Below, piece by piece: positions 8,963 through 16,842 of a stretch of 34,294 bases of DNA (position 1 is the stretch's first letter; every line of letters starts with the position of its first letter). This stretch comes from Oscillospiraceae bacterium (lineage in GTDB: Bacteria; Bacillota; Clostridia; Oscillospirales; QAMX01), in contig SVLQ01000001.1 of assembly GCA_015067825.1 (NCBI GenBank), positions 460,485 to 494,778 of the forward strand. Reading direction: 5' to 3'. The notes under the pieces are model-generated. The model was not told the origin of the DNA. It saw only the letters and a program-made list of their open reading frames with translations, and ran no database searches. Both the position numbers and the translations under genes were made by a program.

Positions 8963-9264
8963 ACAGGGTCACCTCCAAATTTCATCTGCTCCGAGAGCTG
9001 CGCAAAAATTTCGTCGTTGATTTTGATGTTCGGGTGGGCCTCACTCGCCAGCGCACGTTCGAGCGCACGCGTTTTCTTCGCTTTGGCGAGGCAAGCCTCA
9101 TCATGGCAGAGATATGCGCCTCTCCCGTTTTTCTTACCTTTGAAGTCGATACATATCCCGTTTGCATCTCCGTCAGGCGGCAGGACAACCCGGATCAACT
9201 CGCGTTTTTCTTTCATCGTCCGACAGCCGACACACATACGCATCGGTATTTTTTTCTGCGGCAC
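8959..9264 (-). CDS. rnpM: YlxR/RnpM family protein (DUF448)
   Basis: YlxR-family proteins are small basic RNA binders; the Bacillus protein was reported to modulate RNase P and is called RnpM. The signature [15 protein letters not shown] is at the N-terminus, with the family motif [18 protein letters not shown] in the middle. I place the start at the GTG at 9264 (101 residues). AAGGAGG lies 8 nt upstream of it, whereas the in-frame GTG at 9273 falls inside that ribosome site. The gene overlaps infB by 4 nt and follows nusA by about 40 bp, its normal context. Confidence 0.88.
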   Translation of the reverse strand: MPQKKIPMRMCVGCRTMKEKRELIRVVLPPDGDANGICIDFKGKKNGRGAYLCHDEACLAKAKKTRALERALASEAHPNIKINDEIFAQLSEQMKFGGDPV

Positions 9265-9303
9265 ATGTATCACCTCCTTTTGTATCCTTGAAAAAGCGCG
9301 CCG

Positions 9304-10374
9304 TTATTCGGCGGCTTCAGACTGCGGTTTGATATCGATTCTGTACCCTGTCAGCTTGGCGGCAAGGCGGGCATTCTGGCCTTCGCGGCCGATCGCCAGC
9401 GAAAGCTGTTCGTCGGCGACGATCACGCGGCAGCTCTTGGTTTCGGCATCGGCAGTGACACCGAGCACGGTGGCCGGAGCCAGCGCAGCGGCGACGAATT
9501 CGGCCGGATCGTCGGAATACTTGACAATGTCGATTTTTTCGCCGCGCAGTTCGTTGACGATACCGGCAACGCGCGCACCCTTCGGGCCGACACAGGCACC
9601 GACCGGATCGACGTTGGGATCGGCGGCTTTAACCGCAATCTTCGAGCGGAGACCGGCTTCACGCGCGACAGAGACGATTTCGACCACGCCGTCGTAGATT
9701 TCGGGGACTTCCATTTCAAACAAGCGTTTGACAAGACCCGGATGCGAGCGCGAGATCTGCAGCTGCGGACCCTTGACCGCGCGCTGGACACCGACGAGGT
9801 AGACCTTGATGCGGTCGCCTTCGCGGATGATTTCGTTTTTGATCTGTTCTGCCGGCGGCAGGACAAACGTCTGCTCTTCGGGGCTGCCCGGCAGCGTGAG
9901 AATCATGTTGCCGCTGCGCTTGTCGATTTTGATGACCTGCGCGGTGAGGATTTCCTGTTCTTTGGAGGAGTACTCACGGTAGATCGCGCCGCGTTCGGAT
10001 TCACGGATGCCCTGAATGATGACCTGCTTGGCGGTCTGGGCGGCGATGCGGCCAAACTGCTTGGTGTTCATTTCCACGCGCACAATGTCGCCGACATTGG
10101 CCGGAGTGCGCGAACCGGAAGCCTTTTGCGCATCCTCCGGGCTGATTTCCAGCGTGGGATCTTCGACAGGATCGGCCACGGTCTTCAGCGCGTACATACG
10201 CATCGTCATCGTTTTCGGATCCATCACGAAATCCACTTCGCCGTTGGCAGTATACTCACGGTGATAGGCAGCCGTCAACGCCTGCTGGATCTTTTCGATC
10301 ATATAGTCTTTGGGAATGTTCTTTTCTTTTTCCAGCGCTTCCAGCGCGAGGAACAGGTTATCGCCCTTATCCAT
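9304..10374 (-). CDS. nusA: Transcription elongation/termination factor NusA
   Basis: NusA binds RNA polymerase and nascent RNA and influences pausing, termination and antitermination. The 356-residue length is the short Bacillota type: N-terminal polymerase-binding domain (about 1-130), S1 domain (GDIVRVEMNTKQFGRIAAQTAKQ within it), then two KH domains with VGACVGPKGARV and LAIGREGQNARLAAKLTG. The C-terminal acidic repeats of enterobacterial NusA are missing, as expected. AGAGGAG lies upstream of the ATG at a slightly long spacing. Confidence 0.95.
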   Translation of the reverse strand: MDKGDNLFLALEALEKEKNIPKDYMIEKIQQALTAAYHREYTANGEVDFVMDPKTMTMRMYALKTVADPVEDPTLEISPEDAQKASGSRTPANVGDIVRVEMNTKQFGRIAAQTAKQVIIQGIRESERGAIYREYSSKEQEILTAQVIKIDKRSGNMILTLPGSPEEQTFVLPPAEQIKNEIIREGDRIKVYLVGVQRAVKGPQLQISRSHPGLVKRLFEMEVPEIYDGVVEIVSVAREAGLRSKIAVKAADPNVDPVGACVGPKGARVAGIVNELRGEKIDIVKYSDDPAEFVAAALAPATVLGVTADAETKSCRVIVADEQLSLAIGREGQNARLAAKLTGYRIDIKPQSEAAE

Positions 10375-10417
10375 AATATCTGATAAGCTCCTCTCGGAAT
10401 GATATTGAATCTTTCAA

Positions 10418-10888
10418 TTAAAAATCAAAATGAACTCTGCACTGTGCAATCGCTGCGCGCGCAACAGAACGCACCTCACCGTTGACTTCCAGCTCGAGCG
10501 CATCGGCCGTATGCGAGAGCAAAACGGCGGTGTAGCTCTTTTTGCCGTCGGTATCGGGCTTGTAGAGCTTGATATCGACCTCTTCACCCGCGAATTTTTC
10601 AAAATCGCTGTCGCGGTAGAGTTCGCGGTTAATCCCCGGCGAACTAACCTCCAGACAATAGCTCTGGTCGATAGGATCCGCCTCATCAAGGAACGCATCC
10701 AACGCACGGTTGACCGCTTCGCACATTTCGATCGTGACACCGCCCATCGGTTCGGTATCGATCAGGACGCGCAGCACCCATTCGCCAGCTTCTTTCACAA
10801 ACTTAACGTCCCAGATCAGACAACCCGCTTCTTCGGCAAATTTGCCGGCGGCTTCGGCGACAAATGCAGTCAGCTCTTTGGTATTCAT
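10418..10888 (-). CDS. rimP: Ribosome maturation factor RimP
   Basis: RimP assists 30S assembly and conventionally heads the nusA operon. The 156-residue protein shows the YCLEVSSPGINREL signature (family SPGxxRPL region), an N-terminal alpha/beta domain ending in LRVLIDT, and a C-terminal SH3-like strand set. An upstream extension of the frame to 11041 is possible, but AGGTGG lies just before the ATG at 10888 and the family begins there. The extension would also read through the promoter and leader hairpins. Confidence 0.92.
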   Translation of the reverse strand: MNTKELTAFVAEAAGKFAEEAGCLIWDVKFVKEAGEWVLRVLIDTEPMGGVTIEMCEAVNRALDAFLDEADPIDQSYCLEVSSPGINRELYRDSDFEKFAGEEVDIKLYKPDTDGKKSYTAVLLSHTADALELEVNGEVRSVARAAIAQCRVHFDF

Positions 10889-10916
10889 AATTTCCACCTG
10901 CCAATTTTCCGATATC

Positions 10917-10942
10917 AATAAGAAAGAGCGGGAAACCCGCTC
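10917..10942 (-). terminator. Terminator-like hairpin in the rimP operon leader (possible attenuator)
   Basis: In minus-strand RNA a perfect 7-bp stem GAGCGGG/CCCGCTC with a 3-nt loop (10926-10942) is followed by TTTCTTATT (10917-10925). It lies between the operon promoter and the rimP ribosome site. Two other short inverted repeats lie upstream in the leader: ATCGC/GCGAT at 10976-10991 and CGGAG/CTCCG at 10995-11018. Control of a nusA operon by leader termination would be sensible; this is inference. Confidence 0.5.
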
Positions 10943-11029
10943 CATCAAAAAACATAGTGAACAACCAACAAACGCATCGCAAAACAGCGATACACGGAGG
11001 AACGCGCAGAACTCTCCGATTACGCTCCT

Positions 11030-11058
11030 ATTATAACACACGACCGCACTTTATGCAA
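11030..11058 (-). promoter_or_regulatory. Sigma-A promoter of the rimP-gatD operon
   Basis: Minus strand: -35 TTGCAT (11053-11058), a 17-bp spacer, and -10 TATAAT (11030-11035). Transcription would start near 11023, giving a leader of about 135 nt before rimP. Confidence 0.85.
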
Positions 11059-11102
11059 GTCTTTTTTGCGGTTTTCTGCAAAAAATGTGCCAAAGAGGGA
11101 AA

Positions 11103-11501
11103 TCATTCGGCGTCCTTGCGCTCCAACGGGATTTTTGCCTGCGGGAACAAATCTGCAAACGAGCAAACACAAAAACCGTCGCCATCGGCGAGGTAGACCG
11201 TCAGGCCTTCGGCGAATTCCGCCAAAAACTGGCGGCACATTCCGCACGGCGGTGTCGCAGTTCCGGCAGAGCTGGCGATCGCCAACTGCACAAAGCGGCG
11301 TTCGCCGTCGCTGACCGCTTTGACTGCGGCAGTGCGTTCGGCACAGATCGTCGCACCATAAGACTGGTTTTCCACATTGCAGCCCGTATAGAGCTTGCCG
11401 CCGGCCGTCACCAGTGCCGCACCGACGCAAAAGCCGGAATACGGCGCATAGGCCGCGCGCATCGCCGTTTTGGCAGCGGCGATCAGTTCTTTCGGTTCCA
11501 T
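11103..11501 (-). CDS. cdd: Cytidine deaminase
   Basis: Cdd deaminates cytidine and deoxycytidine to (deoxy)uridine in pyrimidine salvage. The roughly 132-residue size and motifs fit the small tetrameric class: YAPYSGFCVGAAL, GCNVENQSYG, the zinc-binding and catalytic CAERTA, and the second zinc motif PCGMCRQF. Three consecutive ATGs (11507, 11504, 11501) follow ACGGAG; 11501 and 11504 have workable spacing and 11507 is too close. The ATGs touch the stop codon of the upstream lipoprotein gene, so translation is probably coupled. A weak A/T-rich stem (11062-11085) lies downstream. The AT-rich stem is not a clear terminator. Confidence 0.92.
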   Translation of the reverse strand: MEPKELIAAAKTAMRAAYAPYSGFCVGAALVTAGGKLYTGCNVENQSYGATICAERTAAVKAVSDGERRFVQLAIASSAGTATPPCGMCRQFLAEFAEGLTVYLADGDGFCVCSFADLFPQAKIPLERKDAE

Positions 11502-11503
11502 CA

Positions 11504-13078
11504 TCATCTGCTCCGTGTGTTGCGGGCTTCGGACGGAACGATCATCCAACAAACACCGTCGCAGGTCAATGTCAGACGGCCATCGCGGAGAACCTCCGGT
11601 GCGAAGTCCAGAATCGATAAATCACCCTCGGTATACGGCGTATAGCGGAGGCGGCAAACAAACTTTTCATCCGGTGCTGTTGATGCTGCCGGCAGCATTT
11701 CCCAAGCCGCGAAACGAACAGGCGGGAACGCATCCATCTGCCCATAGTCGTAGAGCAGCACCGCCAGCGAAAAACGATCGCCGGCAGCCAGTGCTTTGGC
11801 AAATGCGGTGGCGATCAGATCCGGTCCGGCTTCGACCAGATCATGGCCGGAAAGCACAGTGTGGTCGATGGATTCCATCGCCACATAGCGCGAAAGACTG
11901 ACGCGGTTGAGATATTTCGTTTCCGAAGAAAACTCGCGGATCGTGCCTTTGTTGAGGTCGACAAAATGGCAGACTGCGGAACCGTAGAAAAACACCACGG
12001 CATGACCGGCGCGATCGGAGATCACGCGCAGAATCTCGCCTGAAAGTGTCCCCTGCTCTTCGTCTTCCGGATATTTGACCAGTGAAAGCTGATCTTTCCC
12101 CTCGGCGATTGTGCGGCGCACCAAAGCACGCGAGAGACCGGCTGCTTCGATTTCGCCACCGCGGAACGAGGCATACTGCCCGGCGGGGTTGCTGAACACC
12201 AAACTGCTGCTTTCGGCGGCAATCGTCTGCGTGACCATACCGTTATCCATGATCGCACAGATGCGTTCTCCCGGTACATCGATTGCGCGCACGGCATCGT
12301 CCTCTTCGCTGTAGGCAAAGAACGACTCCATCGCCGTATCGCGGAAATAAAGCACGCCATCCGACCAAGTCAGCGAAAGAAGGCATCCGCTGCGAGTGCT
12401 ATCGACCTGATACACAACACTGCGCTCACCCGTGGCCAGCGACTGGCGCACAACGCGTTCGCCCAGATCGTCGGCGGCGATGTAGTACATCATCGTCTCG
12501 CCAAACGCGACGCGTTCGTACACCGGTGAAAGATGGCAGCCGGGCAGAATGCCCGTCGACCACACACCGGCCAGCGGTTCGTATTTATAGAGCACCGCTT
12601 CTGCGGCGTAGTTATCCTCATCGTCGATGAAGTACAGCACACCGTTTTTGATCACGCCTTTGGAGAGCGGCATTTGGTAATAGGATATGAAATTACCGCC
12701 GTTGGTATTCACCGCACAAATCCGGCCGGACTCAAGCTCACGGAAAATCACGCGGTCGCCGACAACAAAAAACTCCGGATACACGGCTCGGTCGAAGAGA
12801 ATCGTCTGCTCACCGGAAGCCAGATCGAGGCAGATAAGCGCATTATCGCGCGGAGTTGCCCAAATGGCGATCTCATCGTCGCAGAAAAGCGTTGCGGAAA
12901 AAACCGTCTGTTCTTCGGCTAAATGGTCATCGTTCGGAACAGTCGTCGCGGGAGAACCGGATTGCACCGGTGCGGTGGTTGCGGCCGTCGTCGTTTCAAC
13001 AGGCGGCACAGTCGCACAGGCAAAAAGAGACCCCAAAAGCAGCACAACAACCGCCCAGAGCAAAACTCTCTTCCGCAC
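11504..13078 (-). CDS. Putative lipoprotein with beta-propeller-like repeats
   Basis: Unnamed family. The start is taken at the GTG at 13078 (524 residues), because GGAGG lies 7 nt upstream; an in-frame ATG at 13123 would fall next to the -10 element. The N-terminus is a lipoprotein signal: RKR, a hydrophobic core, then LFAC with Cys21 as the probable lipidated residue (Phe at -2 is slightly off consensus). A Thr/Ala/Pro-rich tether (about 22-50) follows. The rest is strand-rich with recurring short units such as DGVLYFRD, NGVLYFID and GDRVIFRE spaced like propeller blades, resembling DUF5050-type surface proteins. The role is unknown; it is anchored outside the membrane and co-transcribed with cdd. 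Confidence 0.7.
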   Translation of the reverse strand: MRKRVLLWAVVVLLLGSLFACATVPPVETTTAATTAPVQSGSPATTVPNDDHLAEEQTVFSATLFCDDEIAIWATPRDNALICLDLASGEQTILFDRAVYPEFFVVGDRVIFRELESGRICAVNTNGGNFISYYQMPLSKGVIKNGVLYFIDDEDNYAAEAVLYKYEPLAGVWSTGILPGCHLSPVYERVAFGETMMYYIAADDLGERVVRQSLATGERSVVYQVDSTRSGCLLSLTWSDGVLYFRDTAMESFFAYSEEDDAVRAIDVPGERICAIMDNGMVTQTIAAESSSLVFSNPAGQYASFRGGEIEAAGLSRALVRRTIAEGKDQLSLVKYPEDEEQGTLSGEILRVISDRAGHAVVFFYGSAVCHFVDLNKGTIREFSSETKYLNRVSLSRYVAMESIDHTVLSGHDLVEAGPDLIATAFAKALAAGDRFSLAVLLYDYGQMDAFPPVRFAAWEMLPAASTAPDEKFVCRLRYTPYTEGDLSILDFAPEVLRDGRLTLTCDGVCWMIVPSEARNTRSR

Positions 13079-13127
13079 AGCGACACCTCCCACAGAAAAT
13101 TCCGTTGGATTCGACAATTTCACTATA

Positions 13128-13156
13128 AGTATACCATTTTTCTTTCATTTTGTAAA
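13128..13156 (-). promoter_or_regulatory. Sigma-A promoter of the lipoprotein-cdd operon
   Basis: Minus strand: -35 TTTACA (13151-13156), a 17-bp spacer, and -10 TATACT (13128-13133), about 50 bp upstream of the GTG start at 13078. Confidence 0.8.
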
Positions 13157-13180
13157 CAAGCAAACAAAAATTTCGGACGC

Positions 13181-13225
13181 AAAAAATCGGCGCGCGTATC
13201 CGCCTTTCGAACGAATACGCGCGCC
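13181..13225 (-). terminator. Terminator after the nagA-phosphatase operon
   Basis: A perfect 11-bp stem GGCGCGCGTAT/ATACGCGCGCC (13189-13199 with 13215-13225) is followed in minus-strand RNA by GATTTTTTG. It sits 10 bp past the stop codon of the upstream gene. Confidence 0.92.
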
Positions 13226-13234
13226 GGCAAAAGA

Positions 13235-13966
13235 TCAGAGTTCCAAATCGGCAATATAGGGGCAGTGGTCAGAGGCTATGATCGCCGGGGCTTCGGCAGA
13301 GACCGGACGGATATCTTCGGAGACGAGGATATAGTCGATCTTGATCTTCGGCCCTTCCGTGGGGAAGGTCATCGTCCCTTCCGGCAGCAGTTCGGCCGTA
13401 TCCTTCATCGCAGCGAGCAGCGGATACAGCGTCGGGTTATCGGGCGTCATGTTGTAGTCGCCCATGGCGATCGTCGGCACTTCCCTGCCCTCCAGAAGCT
13501 GCATCATCATCGAAACGGCATTGCGCTGTTCCGATGCCGGCAGACCAAAGTGCGAGATCAGAACGTCGAACCGCACAGGCTCTTCAAACTGCGCCTTGAG
13601 GATGCAGCGCGATTCGTAGTAGCCGCCGGAGTTTTTATAGACCGGGTCGGGGATCGGCACGGTCCACGCTTTTTTCAGCGGGATCTTTGAAATGATCGCA
13701 TTGCCGTAAGGGCCGTCGCCGAAATCGATGGCTTTGGCGAAATAGCAATACTCGTAGCCGAGACGGCGGGCGATCTCGAGTGTTTGCTCGCGGTATTCCG
13801 GATGAGCGCCGCGGTCGCGCACTTCGTTCAGGCCGACCACATCGGGATCGTAGCGGCGGATAACGTCGGCGATCATGTCAAAATTGATGACGTGGCTTTT
13901 ATCGCGCAGCCAGCCTTCGTGCTCCATCGCGTGCTGGATGTTATAGCTCATAACGCGCAGTTTCAT
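13235..13966 (-). CDS. Endonuclease/exonuclease/phosphatase-fold protein
   Basis: This 243-residue protein has the metal-dependent EEP (DNase I-like) fold. It shows MSYNIQHAME with the first Asn, VVGLNEV with the catalytic Glu, SHFGLPASEQR, MGDYNMTPDN with the Asp/Asn pair, and the final SDHCPYIADL with the catalytic Asp-His. The family covers nucleases, sphingomyelinases and sugar or inositol phosphatases, and the substrate cannot be told from sequence. AAAGGAGAG precedes the ATG. It starts 15 bp after nagA, so it is probably co-transcribed and may act in sugar or envelope metabolism. There is no signal peptide, so it is cytoplasmic. Confidence 0.85.
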   Translation of the reverse strand: MKLRVMSYNIQHAMEHEGWLRDKSHVINFDMIADVIRRYDPDVVGLNEVRDRGAHPEYREQTLEIARRLGYEYCYFAKAIDFGDGPYGNAIISKIPLKKAWTVPIPDPVYKNSGGYYESRCILKAQFEEPVRFDVLISHFGLPASEQRNAVSMMMQLLEGREVPTIAMGDYNMTPDNPTLYPLLAAMKDTAELLPEGTMTFPTEGPKIKIDYILVSEDIRPVSAEAPAIIASDHCPYIADLEL

Positions 13967-13981
13967 CGTAGATTCTCTCCT

Positions 13982-15166
13982 TTACGCTTCAAACAGGCAT
14001 TTGCCTCCGCGGTAAACGCGGTTCATGCGGATGGATTCGTCGAACACCGTCAGGTCGGCATCAAACGACGGCGCGATCCTGCCCTTTTCGGTCAGCCCCA
14101 TGATACGCGCCGGAGTGGCGGTGACCATGCGCACAGAATCTTCGATGCTGACCCCGGCCACATCGCGCATCGTGCGCACGAGGCGGTCGGTGGTAGCGAT
14201 GCTTCCGGCAAAGGCGGTGCGGTCGGGCAGCTTGGCCACGCCGTCTTCGATGAGGACGGGCAGACCGTTTTCGCGGTCACCAAGGATGCTCGTGCCTTCG
14301 GTCTGACCGGCGGCACGCATCGAGTCGGTGATGAGCGCGATACGCGCCGGGCCCTTGGCCTGATAGATCAGCTTCAGAAGCGTTTCCGGCAGGTGAACGC
14401 CGTCGGCAATGATCTCAACGTCCATATCGTCGATAATAAACGCGGTCTCCACCGGACCCGCGTGGCGGAACGCCTCGATGCGGCGCACGCCCGGCATACC
14501 GGAGTAAAGGTGCGTGCAGAGCGTAAACCCGCTCTCAAACGCTGCGATCGCCTCGTCGTACACGGCCATCGTGTGTCCGATCGACGGCAGGATGCCCAGC
14601 GAACGCAAATAGCGTCCCATCTCGAGCGCCCCCGGCAGCTCCGGTGCAACGCTCCAGCGGACGATATCTTCGCTGCGGGCAAGCACAGCTTCGATTTCGG
14701 CCATATCGGGATTGCGGACGTAGCGCGGATCCATCGCGCCCTTCTGCTCCATGCTGAAGTACGGGCCTTCCAGATGCAGACCGCAGAGATTGGCACCGGT
14801 ATGGTCGGTCTTTTTGGCTTCTTTGTAGGCGTCGAGCACCGGGAACAGCGATTCGTTGGTGGCGCTGACCGTCGAGGGGAAGATCGAGGTCGTGCCGTGC
14901 TCAAAGTGGGCGCGAGAGGCCGTCAGGATCGCTTCGACGGTGCCATCCATGAAGTCGTGGTCACCACCGCCGTGGGTATGGATATCGATAAAGCCCGGCG
15001 CGATATACTTGCCCTGCACGTCGATGCGTTCGTCGCAGGCGATATCGCCGACTGCTCCCGTGCCGACAGCTTCGATTTTGCCGCTCGCGTCGTCGATCAA
15101 AACAAAACCGTCGCGCAGGCTGCGCCAAGGCGTGATCACACGGCCGTTATAGAGTAAGGTTTTCAT
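13982..15166 (-). CDS. nagA: N-acetylglucosamine-6-phosphate deacetylase
   Basis: NagA removes the acetyl group from GlcNAc-6-phosphate, feeding amino sugars to glycolysis or cell wall synthesis. The 394-residue amidohydrolase shows PGFIDIHTHGGGDHDFMDG at about residues 57-75, the metal-ligand Glu in HLEGPYFS, SIGHTMA and the THLYSGM His, DGVHLP and the catalytic Asp in ITDSM. The C-terminus GKCLFEA is typical. AAAAGGAGG lies upstream. nagB is not next to it in this window; the neighbours are gpmI and the EEP-fold gene. Confidence 0.93.
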   Translation of the reverse strand: MKTLLYNGRVITPWRSLRDGFVLIDDASGKIEAVGTGAVGDIACDERIDVQGKYIAPGFIDIHTHGGGDHDFMDGTVEAILTASRAHFEHGTTSIFPSTVSATNESLFPVLDAYKEAKKTDHTGANLCGLHLEGPYFSMEQKGAMDPRYVRNPDMAEIEAVLARSEDIVRWSVAPELPGALEMGRYLRSLGILPSIGHTMAVYDEAIAAFESGFTLCTHLYSGMPGVRRIEAFRHAGPVETAFIIDDMDVEIIADGVHLPETLLKLIYQAKGPARIALITDSMRAAGQTEGTSILGDRENGLPVLIEDGVAKLPDRTAFAGSIATTDRLVRTMRDVAGVSIEDSVRMVTATPARIMGLTEKGRIAPSFDADLTVFDESIRMNRVYRGGKCLFEA

Positions 15167-15198
15167 TGCAAAACGCTCCTCCTTTTGGGTATGGGAAT

Positions 15199-15237
15199 CC
15201 CCTGCCGCGCAAGTTTGTGCGGCAGGGGAATTTTTTT
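15199..15237 (+). terminator. Strong terminator oriented against local transcription
   Basis: A 10-bp GC-rich stem CCCCTGCCGC/GCGGCAGGGG (15199-15208 with 15219-15228) is followed on the plus strand by AATTTTTTT. On the minus strand, where all nearby genes lie, the stem is followed by ATTCCCATACC with no U-tract. The T-run overlaps the gpmI stop codon. It is probably a terminator of antisense RNA, or only an inefficient one for gpmI. Confidence 0.7.
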
Positions 15238-16798
15238 ACTTCAGCATGCTTGCTTCCCAGCAGGCAGGCGGTTCGATGCCAAACATTTTGGCAATCGTCG
15301 GGGCGACGTTGGCCAGACCGTATTCGCCGTCGGCGAGTTCGTAGGAGCTGTCGCAGACGATGAACGGCACCGGGTTCAGCGAGTGCGCCGTACGCACCTG
15401 CAGATTGCCCTTCTTATTCTTTTCAAACATTTCGTCGGCGTTACCGTGGTCAGCCGTGAGAATCAGCGTCACGCCTTCTTCGTCGCAGACCGCCTTCAGG
15501 CGCGCGAGCATCAGGTCAAGCGCCGCGACCGAAACAATCGCCGCGTCCATGCTGCCGGTGTGGCCGACCATATCGCCGTTGGGGAAGTTGCAGCGGAGGA
15601 AGCCGTACTTTTTGGAGCGGATGGCTTCGATGAGATCGTCGGTGATCTCGGCGCACTTCATCCACGGGCGCTGATCGAACGGAACGAGATCCGAGGGAAT
15701 CTCCTTGAAGGTTTCGAGTTCGTCGTCGAACTTGCCGCTCTTATTGCCGTTCCAGAAGTAGGTCACGTGGCCGTACTTCTGCGTTTCGGAAACGGCGTAC
15801 TGCGAGATGCCGTTGGCGATGAGCAGTTCGGAGAGCGTGTTGCGGATCTCCGGCGGGCTGACGAGGTAGAGCTTCGGCAGCTTGAGGTCGCCGTCGTACT
15901 GGAGCATACCGGCGTAGACGACGTTGGGACGGCGTTCGCGGTCGAAATGCGTGAAGTCTTCGTCGTCAAAGGCCATGCTGATCTCGATGGCGCGGTCACC
16001 GCGGAAGTTGAAGAAGATCACGCTGTCATTGTCTTCGATCGTGCCGACCGGCGTGCCGTTTTCGGCGATGACGAACGGCGGCAGATCCTGGTCGATCGCA
16101 CCGGTCTCGGCGCGCAGCGTCTCGACGGCCTCACCAGCCGTGGCAAACTGACGGCCCTTACCCAGAACGTGGGTGTCCCAGCCGCACTTGACCATGTTCC
16201 AGTTGGCCTGGTAACGGTCCATCGTCACGACCATACGGCCGCCGCCGGAGGCGATCTTGCCACAGAAGGTATCGTCGTTGAGTTCGGCGAGTTTGGCTTC
16301 GAGCGCGTCGACGTAGGTCATCGCGGAGGTCGCCGGAACGTCACGGCCGTCGAGCAGCACGTGGACACGGGCGGCCTTGACGCCTTCTTTTTTCGCCGCT
16401 TCAAGCATCGCGAACAGATGGCTGATGTTGGAATGGACGTTGCCGTCGGAGAGCAGACCGAGGAAATGCATGGTCGAGCCGTTCTCGACGCAGTTGCCGG
16501 CGGCTTTTTTCCACGCATCGGAGGCAAAGATCTTGCCGCTTTCGATCGATTCGTTGACGAGCTTCGCGCCCTGCGAGTAGATCTGGCCGCAGCCGAGGGC
16601 GTTGTGGCCGACTTCGCTGTTGCCCATATCGTCATCGGACGGCAGACCGACAGCCGAGCCGTGCGCCTTCAGACGCACCATCGGGCATTCCGCCATCAGC
16701 TTATCCAGCGTCGGCGTGTGCGCCGCGGTGATTGCGTCGCCGATGCCGGACTTCGAGAAGCCGATGCCATCCATCACTACGAGTAAAATAGGTTTCAT
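15236..16798 (-). CDS. gpmI: 2,3-bisphosphoglycerate-independent phosphoglycerate mutase
   Basis: GpmI interconverts 3- and 2-phosphoglycerate using Mn2+ and a phosphoserine intermediate. The 520-residue protein shows LVVMDGIGF at the start (metal site), the nucleophilic Ser in DDDMGNSEVGHNALG, LLSDGNVHS, LLDGRDVPATSA and the metal-binding LTADHGNADEM near the C-terminus. Its length is normal. GCAGGAAAAC is a modest ribosome site. The gene lies between a sugar-phosphate isomerase-like gene (44 bp upstream) and nagA. Confidence 0.95.
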   Translation of the reverse strand: MKPILLVVMDGIGFSKSGIGDAITAAHTPTLDKLMAECPMVRLKAHGSAVGLPSDDDMGNSEVGHNALGCGQIYSQGAKLVNESIESGKIFASDAWKKAAGNCVENGSTMHFLGLLSDGNVHSNISHLFAMLEAAKKEGVKAARVHVLLDGRDVPATSAMTYVDALEAKLAELNDDTFCGKIASGGGRMVVTMDRYQANWNMVKCGWDTHVLGKGRQFATAGEAVETLRAETGAIDQDLPPFVIAENGTPVGTIEDNDSVIFFNFRGDRAIEISMAFDDEDFTHFDRERRPNVVYAGMLQYDGDLKLPKLYLVSPPEIRNTLSELLIANGISQYAVSETQKYGHVTYFWNGNKSGKFDDELETFKEIPSDLVPFDQRPWMKCAEITDDLIEAIRSKKYGFLRCNFPNGDMVGHTGSMDAAIVSVAALDLMLARLKAVCDEEGVTLILTADHGNADEMFEKNKKGNLQVRTAHSLNPVPFIVCDSSYELADGEYGLANVAPTIAKMFGIEPPACWEASMLK

Positions 16799-16842
16799 GT
16801 TCGTTTTCCTGCTTTCGTTATGTTGATTCTCTCGGTGAAAAC

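Noticed and set aside
7715..9697. Very long plus-strand open frame opposite infB-rnpM
   Set aside because: It is the antisense shadow of GC-rich coding sequence; infB, rnpM and nusA motifs are unmistakable on the other strand and the plus frame has no family motif or ribosome site.
10889..11041. N-terminal extension of rimP to an ATG at 11041
   Set aside because: It would include the -10 region and the leader hairpins; a good ribosome site and the family start point to 10888.
15185..16786. Long plus-strand open frame opposite gpmI
   Set aside because: Same shadow effect; gpmI is complete on the minus strand. It also begins inside the terminator hairpin.
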